This document shows positions 32,176 to 36,573 of a DNA stretch of 36,573 bases, piece by piece. This DNA comes from DAOMOD01 sp964526035. Its GTDB lineage: Bacteria > Pseudomonadota > Gammaproteobacteria > Xanthomonadales > BPKI01. Each line of letters starts with the position of its first letter. Position 1 is the first letter of the stretch. Below the pieces are notes generated by a model. That model did not search any database, was not told the DNA's origin, and worked only from the letters and a program-made list of their open reading frames with translations. Both the position numbers and the translations under genes were made by a program. Location: positions 1 through 36,573 of the forward strand of contig CAZGKE010000019.1 in the NCBI GenBank assembly GCA_964526035.1, read 5' to 3'.

Positions 32176-32859
32176 GCGGCGCACGCGCAGCGCGATGCGC
32201 AGGTCTTCCGCGCGGTACAGCCAGGCCAGCAGCAGGAACCACCCGGTCAGCAGCACGCCCAGGTTCCACTCGAGCACATTTTCGAGCGCATCCTTGAGCG
32301 CGCCGTCGACCATGCTCGCTGACGCCCAGGTGCTGGCGATACCCAGGGCCAGCATGGCAAGACATGCGAAAAGACCGGTTGCATGCGCGCCGCGCGGCAG
32401 CGCCACATCGCGCAGGCGCCGGAGCAGTGCAAGCTGCGCCAGAAAGGTCATCGCGAAGTAGACGATCACGCCGTAGCGGCGCAGCAGGCGATAGAGGTCG
32501 CCGTCGGTGCCGAGGAAGTTGGCGTAGAGGATCAGGAAGACCCCGGCGATCAGCCCCAGCCACGGCAGCGCCACGCCCGCCCGTGGGTCCGGATGCACCT
32601 GGCGCAACCACGCGCGAGCGCTGGTCCACAGCAGCATCTGCAGCACCGCGCACGGCAGCATCAGAAACTGGAACACGTGATTGCCGAGACCGTGGCGCGC
32701 GGCACGGCTGATCGACGTGCATCCTTCCAGATAGGGGATGCAGAACGGCACATGACCATCGCGCACCGACAGCCACCAGGCGACATGCACCGCGAACACC
32801 GGGATCAGTGCACAGGCAAGCGGCAGCCAGAACAGCGGAAAGCCACGCGGGTTGGACAT
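32164..32859 (-). CDS. Six-helix integral membrane protein of unknown function
   Basis: The start at 32859 (MSNPRGFPLFWLPLACALI) gives 231 aa with six hydrophobic helices: ~7-29, 57-80, 92-113, 127-148, 158-178 and 196-217. Between helices 1 and 2 lies HVPFCIPYLEGCTSISRAAR. This loop resembles the extracytoplasmic loop of Frag1/DRAM/Sfk1-like membrane proteins, which carry a G-C-x-S-I-S-x-x-x-R signature; the resemblance is by eye only. The C-terminus is basic (RIALRVRRSVR) and cytoplasmic by the positive-inside rule. It converges on the module C kinase gene and overlaps it by 12 bases, so the two are not co-transcribed. No signal suggests a link to the TonB receptor gene upstream, which is separated by a terminator. 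Function unknown. Confidence 0.75.
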   Translation of the reverse strand: MSNPRGFPLFWLPLACALIPVFAVHVAWWLSVRDGHVPFCIPYLEGCTSISRAARHGLGNHVFQFLMLPCAVLQMLLWTSARAWLRQVHPDPRAGVALPWLGLIAGVFLILYANFLGTDGDLYRLLRRYGVIVYFAMTFLAQLALLRRLRDVALPRGAHATGLFACLAMLALGIASTWASASMVDGALKDALENVLEWNLGVLLTGWFLLLAWLYRAEDLRIALRVRRSVR

Positions 32860-32977
32860 GGCCCCGATGGTAGCGCGGTCGCCACCAACGCAGCACGCGA
32901 CGCACCGCCTGGACCGTGACGGAATACTGTTGGGGTGCGCTGCGCTGACCCCAACGGCGTTGCTGCAGGCCATGAAG

Positions 32978-33006
32978 AAGCCCGGCCGTTGCCGGCCGGG
33001 CTTTTT
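32978..33006. terminator. Strong rho-independent terminator after the TonB-dependent receptor gene
   Basis: AAGCCCGGCCG-TTGC-CGGCCGGGCTT is a perfect 11-pair hairpin with a four-base loop. On the plus strand a run of five T follows (33002-33006). On the minus strand, about 25 bases after the receptor stop, the tail is CTTCTTC. It should terminate the receptor transcript and also block plus-strand read-through. Confidence 0.8.
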
Positions 33007-33030
33007 CGCGGGCCCCGGGGGGTGCAGGGA

Positions 33031-35271
33031 TCAGTAGAAGCTGTAGCGCAGGCTCAGGTAGTAGTGCCGCGGCCAGCCGTAGTAGGCGGTCTGCAGATTG
33101 CCGACGCTGGAGAATTCCTGGGCGTCGACCTTGTAGACCTTGTCGGTGGCGTTCTTGACGCCGCCCTGGATGCGCCAGTTGCGGTCGCCGCTTTCGTAGA
33201 CACCGAACAGCCCGACCAGCGAATAGGCGTCCTGGGTCAGCACCTCGCGGTTGTCGACCGACAGCCAGGTCTTGTCGCGGTAGCTGATGTCGCCGCCGAG
33301 CGTGAATCCCGCGCCACCGGACAGATTGAAGGTGTGGGTGAGCGCCAGCCTTGCGTTCCACTCGGGGCTGAACGGCACCTTGTCATCAGTGCGGTCGGCA
33401 CCGGCAAAACGTTCGTCGAGGAACTCCCGGTACTGGGCGTCCTGATAGCCGATGTTGCCGCTCAATCGGGTGGCTGCGCCGAGCAGCGCGGCGCCCTCGA
33501 ACTCGATGCCCTGGATGCGCAGCTTGGCGGCGTTCAGCACCGGGAACGAGAAGGTCGGAATCGCGGCTGTGGGATCGACCACCTCGGCCACGCGCGCCTG
33601 GAAGTTCTTGTAGTCGGAGTGGAACAGGGCGACGTTGCCGACGAACCGCCCGTCTTCGGAGCTGACCTTGTAGCCGAATTCGTAGGTCCACACATACTCG
33701 GGATCGAAAATGCTGACCTCACCCGGGCTGTTGGCACGACCGTTGAAGCCGCCCGACTTGAATCCACGGTTGGCCGAAGCGTAGACCATGCTGCGATCGG
33801 TCAGGCGTTTCTGCAACGCCAGGCTCGGAGTGACCGCGCTGAAGTTGGCGTCGGCATTGAACGCGAAGGTGCCGTTGAGCGCACCGAGCGCGTTGGAGAA
33901 GGTGCTGGTGGTACGGAAATAATCCTTCTCCTCTTCGGTGTAGCGCAGTCCTGCACTCAGCGACCAGTCGTTGCCGAAGTCATAGCTCATGTTTCCAAAC
34001 ACGGCGTAGCTCTTGTTGCGCAGGTCGTCGTCGACGGTGCGCAGGAAGTCCAGCGGCGCGCCATTGAAGGCAAGGAAATCGTCGGCGTAGGCCTCCTGAT
34101 GACTGGGCACCTTCTCATTGAGGTAGTAGAAGCCGAACACGCCACGCAGGTTGTCGCGGTTGTCGTAGAGGAGCTGGAACTCCTGGCTGAACTGGCTCTG
34201 GTCGACCGCGACACGCGCCGCAGTGACCTGCACCTCGGTGCCGTCGAAGTCAATCCAGAAGTCGGTCTCGAGGTCGCGCTGCGCGGTGATGCTCTTGAAG
34301 GTCAGGCTGTCGCTCCATTCCCACTCGAGGACGGCGGACAGTCCCTTGTGCTCAAGCTCCTGCCCGCGATCCTCTCCGAGTTCGGTACGCGCGCTGTAGT
34401 CGAAGCGCCCGGTCGGTGCCGGCACCAGCACCTGCGGTCCCAGCGCCAGGTCGACTTGCAGCAGCGTCGCTTCGGCGCGTCCGAGCGACAGTTCATTGTC
34501 CTGTCGCGTGTAGTCGGCGCTCAAGGTCAGGCTGATCGCATCCGACGGTCGCGCCACCAGCTTGGCGCGCAGGGCCTGCTCGCCGTTGTCATTGAACCTG
34601 CGACCGCTGACCGGATCGCGCACGTAGCCGTCGTTGTCGGCGTAGAGGCCGGCGAGGCTGAAGCTGACGTTGTCCGACGCGGCGCCGGCGCCGTAGAAGC
34701 GGCCTTCAAAGCGGCCGTAGTCGCCCACCGTCACTTCGGCATCGATGCGCGGATCGAAACCGGGCACGCGGGTGATGACCTTGAGCGCGCCGCCGGCGGT
34801 GTTGCGACCGTACAGGGTGCCCTGCGGACCGCGCAGCACCTCGACGCGTTCGACGTCGAACATGTTGGTCAACGCTCCCTGGATGCGCGACATGTAGACG
34901 TCGTCTACGTAGACGCCCACCGCCGGGTCGAAGGTCTGCAGCGCATCGGGCTGACCGACGCCGCGGATGAAGACGTTGATGCTGGAAGCCGACGCGCGCC
35001 CCTGCACGACGTTGACGTTGGGGATGGCGCCCTGCAGCCCGTCCAGATTGCGTGCCTGCAGCTCGCGAAGCTCCTCCTCGTTGAAAGCGGTGACCGCGAC
35101 CGGCACGTCCTGCAGCGATTCCTCGCGGCGGCGGGCGGTGACGGTGACCGCGTCAAGGCGCATGGCGTCGGAATCTTCGGCGCCTTCCTGGGCGGCCACG
35201 GAGTGTGAATAGCCCAGACCGAGACCGAGCGTGATGGCAGCGGCCAGGGCGTGCAGTTGGAACGATTTCAT
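33031..35271 (-). CDS. TonB-dependent outer-membrane receptor
   Basis: The start at 35271 is fixed by a strong GGGGAGG seven bases before the ATG and by a signal peptide (MKSFQLHALAAAITLGLGLG...SVAAQ) directly after; the longer frame upstream crosses the divergent promoter region. The 746-aa protein has a TonB-box region (DAMRLDAVTVTARRREE, ~35-51), the plug domain (P-N-V-N-V, FIRGVGQPDALQTFDPAVGV, VEVLRGPQGTLYGRNTAGG) and a 22-strand-type barrel ending in an aromatic residue (YYLSLRYSFY). This subtype is common in Caulobacter, sphingomonads and Xanthomonadales, where it imports carbohydrates, aromatic acids or other small nutrients rather than only iron-siderophores. Divergence from a GntP-like permease suggests a sugar acid or hydroxy acid as substrate (inference). 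Confidence 0.93.
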   Translation of the reverse strand: MKSFQLHALAAAITLGLGLGYSHSVAAQEGAEDSDAMRLDAVTVTARRREESLQDVPVAVTAFNEEELRELQARNLDGLQGAIPNVNVVQGRASASSINVFIRGVGQPDALQTFDPAVGVYVDDVYMSRIQGALTNMFDVERVEVLRGPQGTLYGRNTAGGALKVITRVPGFDPRIDAEVTVGDYGRFEGRFYGAGAASDNVSFSLAGLYADNDGYVRDPVSGRRFNDNGEQALRAKLVARPSDAISLTLSADYTRQDNELSLGRAEATLLQVDLALGPQVLVPAPTGRFDYSARTELGEDRGQELEHKGLSAVLEWEWSDSLTFKSITAQRDLETDFWIDFDGTEVQVTAARVAVDQSQFSQEFQLLYDNRDNLRGVFGFYYLNEKVPSHQEAYADDFLAFNGAPLDFLRTVDDDLRNKSYAVFGNMSYDFGNDWSLSAGLRYTEEEKDYFRTTSTFSNALGALNGTFAFNADANFSAVTPSLALQKRLTDRSMVYASANRGFKSGGFNGRANSPGEVSIFDPEYVWTYEFGYKVSSEDGRFVGNVALFHSDYKNFQARVAEVVDPTAAIPTFSFPVLNAAKLRIQGIEFEGAALLGAATRLSGNIGYQDAQYREFLDERFAGADRTDDKVPFSPEWNARLALTHTFNLSGGAGFTLGGDISYRDKTWLSVDNREVLTQDAYSLVGLFGVYESGDRNWRIQGGVKNATDKVYKVDAQEFSSVGNLQTAYYGWPRHYYLSLRYSFY

Positions 35272-35321
35272 GGCGGGCCTCCCCCAGTGATGGCGCAACA
35301 TGCGCAAATTCGATGACCGCC

Positions 35322-35350
35322 AATCTAGGGCAGTGAAGCGCGGGTGTGAC
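35322..35350 (-). promoter_or_regulatory. Candidate promoter of the TonB-dependent receptor gene
   Basis: On the minus strand GTCACA (35350-35345, 4 of 6 to TTGACA), a 17-base spacer and TAGATT (35327-35322, 4 of 6 to TATAAT) would start transcription near 35315, leaving a leader of about 45 bases with the GGGGAGG ribosome binding site. The -35 box overlaps the edge of the palindrome at 35348-35369. Confidence 0.4.
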
Positions 35351-35369
35351 CTGTACCTTGGTACAGTTC
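35348..35369. promoter_or_regulatory. Palindromic operator between receptor and permease genes
   Basis: CTGTACC-TT-GGTACAG (35351-35366) is a perfect seven-base inverted repeat with a two-base centre. It extends to ten-base arms with one mismatch (GA outside on one side, TC on the other). It lies in the 166-base divergent region and overlaps the candidate -35 box of the receptor gene. The form suits a dimeric repressor of the GntR or LacI kind, but no regulator gene is present in the window to name it. Confidence 0.55.
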
Positions 35370-35437
35370 CGATGCCCCCCCAGTCAGCGAAGAATCCGCC
35401 GACGAGCGCACCGTCCGGATGCGCCGCGGAGGGAGGG

Positions 35438-36573
35438 ATGCTGAGCCTCATTGGCCTCATCGGCGCGCTGGCGCTGCTGATCGTGCTCACCATGCGCGGC
35501 ATGAGCCTGTTCGTGGCGACGCCCCTGTGCGCGCTGCTGGTGGCGCTGACCGCCGGGCTGCCGCTGCTGCCGCCACTCGCTATCGATCCGGGCATGGACA
35601 TGGTCAGCCGCTACATGGCCGGCTTCACCGGCTTCATCGGCAGCTGGTTCTTCGTGTTCCTGCTGGGCGCGTTGTTCGGGAAGCTGATGGAATCCTCAGG
35701 CGCAGCCGACAGCGTGGCGCGCTGGATCGTCGGCCATCTCGGCGTGAAGCGTGCCGCGCTCGCCATCGTCGCCGCCTGCGCGGTGCTGACCTACGGTGGC
35801 GTCAGCCTGTTCGTGGTGGCGTTCTCGGTGTATCCGATGGCGCTCAGCCTGTTCCGCGGCGCCGACCTGCCGCGGCGTTTCATTCCCGCCACGCTGGCCT
35901 TTGGCTCGGTCACCTTCACCATGACCTCGGCGGGCTCGCCGGAAATCCAGAACTGGATCCCGATGGAATTCCTCGGTACCGGTCCGCTGGCGGCCTGGCA
36001 GGCCAGCCTGGTGGTGGCGATCTTCATGGCCACCTTCGGCTTCTGGTGGCTGAGGCGCATGCTGGGCGCGGCGCACGCGCGCGGCGAACGCTTCGAGGCG
36101 CGCGTCGGCGACCCCGAAGGCAGTCGCGAAGATCTGCCGCATCCGGCGCTGTCGCTGCTCCCGCTGCTGCTGGTGCTGGGCTTCGCCTTCGCCCTGCACG
36201 ACAGCTACGGCACCTCGGCGCTGATCGTCGCCCTGCTGGCCGGCTGCTTCGGAGCAGCGCTGACCAATCCACGTCATCTGCACGCGCCCGGCGCAGCGCT
36301 CGCCGCCGGCGGAACCGGCGCACTGATCGCCATCGGCAACACCGCAGCAGTAGTCGGCTTCGGCACCGTCGCAAAAGCCTCGCCGGCTTTCGAAGCGGCC
36401 GTCGACTTTGTCACCGGCACGCCCGGTGCCGGCCTGGTGTCGGCCGCCATCGCGGTCAGCGTGATTGCCGGCATGACCGGCAGCGCTTCCGGCGGTCAGG
36501 CCATCGCCCTGCCCATTCTCGGTCCGCACTTCATCGATCAGGGCGTCGACCCCGACCAGCTGCACCGCGTGGT
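35438..36573 (+). CDS. GntP-family-like permease (cut by window edge)
   Basis: An ATG at 35438 directly after GGAGGGAGGG opens a frame that runs off the right edge (378 codons so far; family members have ~440-460 residues). The protein is almost wholly hydrophobic, with about ten helices visible. Family-like features are GFIGSWFFVFLLGALFGKLM, the G-G-V-S-L-F-V-V-A-F motif, then TMTSAGSPEIQNWIPMEFLG and, later, GMTGSASGGQAIALP. These match GntP-type gluconate/hydroxy-acid:proton symporters of the inner membrane. A central hydrophilic loop (~206-230) separates the two halves. It is divergent from the TonB-dependent receptor and shares its palindrome, so both may move one substrate through the outer and inner membranes (inference). 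The substrate cannot be read from the sequence. Confidence 0.82.
   Translation, partial: MLSLIGLIGALALLIVLTMRGMSLFVATPLCALLVALTAGLPLLPPLAIDPGMDMVSRYMAGFTGFIGSWFFVFLLGALFGKLMESSGAADSVARWIVGHLGVKRAALAIVAACAVLTYGGVSLFVVAFSVYPMALSLFRGADLPRRFIPATLAFGSVTFTMTSAGSPEIQNWIPMEFLGTGPLAAWQASLVVAIFMATFGFWWLRRMLGAAHARGERFEARVGDPEGSREDLPHPALSLLPLLLVLGFAFALHDSYGTSALIVALLAGCFGAALTNPRHLHAPGAALAAGGTGALIAIGNTAAVVGFGTVAKASPAFEAAVDFVTGTPGAGLVSAAIAVSVIAGMTGSASGGQAIALPILGPHFIDQGVDPDQLHRV

Noticed and set aside
32935..35208. 757-codon plus-strand open frame opposite the TonB-dependent receptor
   Set aside because: Runs across a strong terminator hairpin and mirrors the receptor codons; no family resemblance.

Overview
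The window is GC-rich, densely coded DNA from a gammaproteobacterium, most likely of the Xanthomonadales/Lysobacterales. The reasons are an UbiA-type 4-hydroxybenzoate prenyltransferase, TonB-dependent uptake, ECF sigma factors of the kinase-linked (ECF43/TIGR02999-like) kind, and secreted proteins ending in a short I/V-F-x-x-GFE tail that I associate with this group. Family and genus cannot be fixed from the sequence. There are no rRNA, tRNA, CRISPR or insertion-sequence signals.

Layout. Bases 1-710 hold two small exported proteins on the minus strand, the first cut by the window edge. Bases 708-1860 look like a decayed patch: the tail of a DUF883 membrane-anchor gene (minus) faces a 5'-truncated, internally deleted AI-2E-type permease (plus). 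From 1954 to 8230 the minus strand carries a likely operon read right to left: sigma factor, Ser/Thr kinase-TPR protein, a polytopic GT-C/PTPS-related membrane protein and a secreted protein. Bases 8370-19136 hold two giant, convergent, paralogous exported proteins (1703 and 1854 aa) built from HYR, NHL-like, cadherin-like, PKD-like, CSLREA, beta-helix and choice-of-anchor-Q modules. Next come a hybrid two-component regulator of the propeller/AraC type (19296-23312) and a small secreted protein with the same C-terminal tail (23411-24127). Bases 24423-28660 are a second minus-strand operon: ubiA, sigma factor, kinase-TPR. A third sigma factor/kinase-TPR pair runs on the plus strand (28832-32175). 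The window ends with a six-helix membrane protein, a TonB-dependent receptor and, divergent from it, a GntP-like permease cut by the right edge.

The main theme is signalling coupled to cell-surface proteins. Three separate sigma-factor/transmembrane-kinase modules lie within 27 kb. Each sigma factor carries a threonine where ordinary ECF sigma factors have an acidic patch, which fits the known mechanism of sigma activation by Ser/Thr phosphorylation. Two modules have the same 4-base ATGA overlap. One module is divergent from a giant secreted protein. The other giant protein lies directly downstream of the hybrid regulator, with repeat-bearing DNA between them. My working inference is a surface-protein locus under phospho-sigma and hybrid two-component control. 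The regulatory links are untested.
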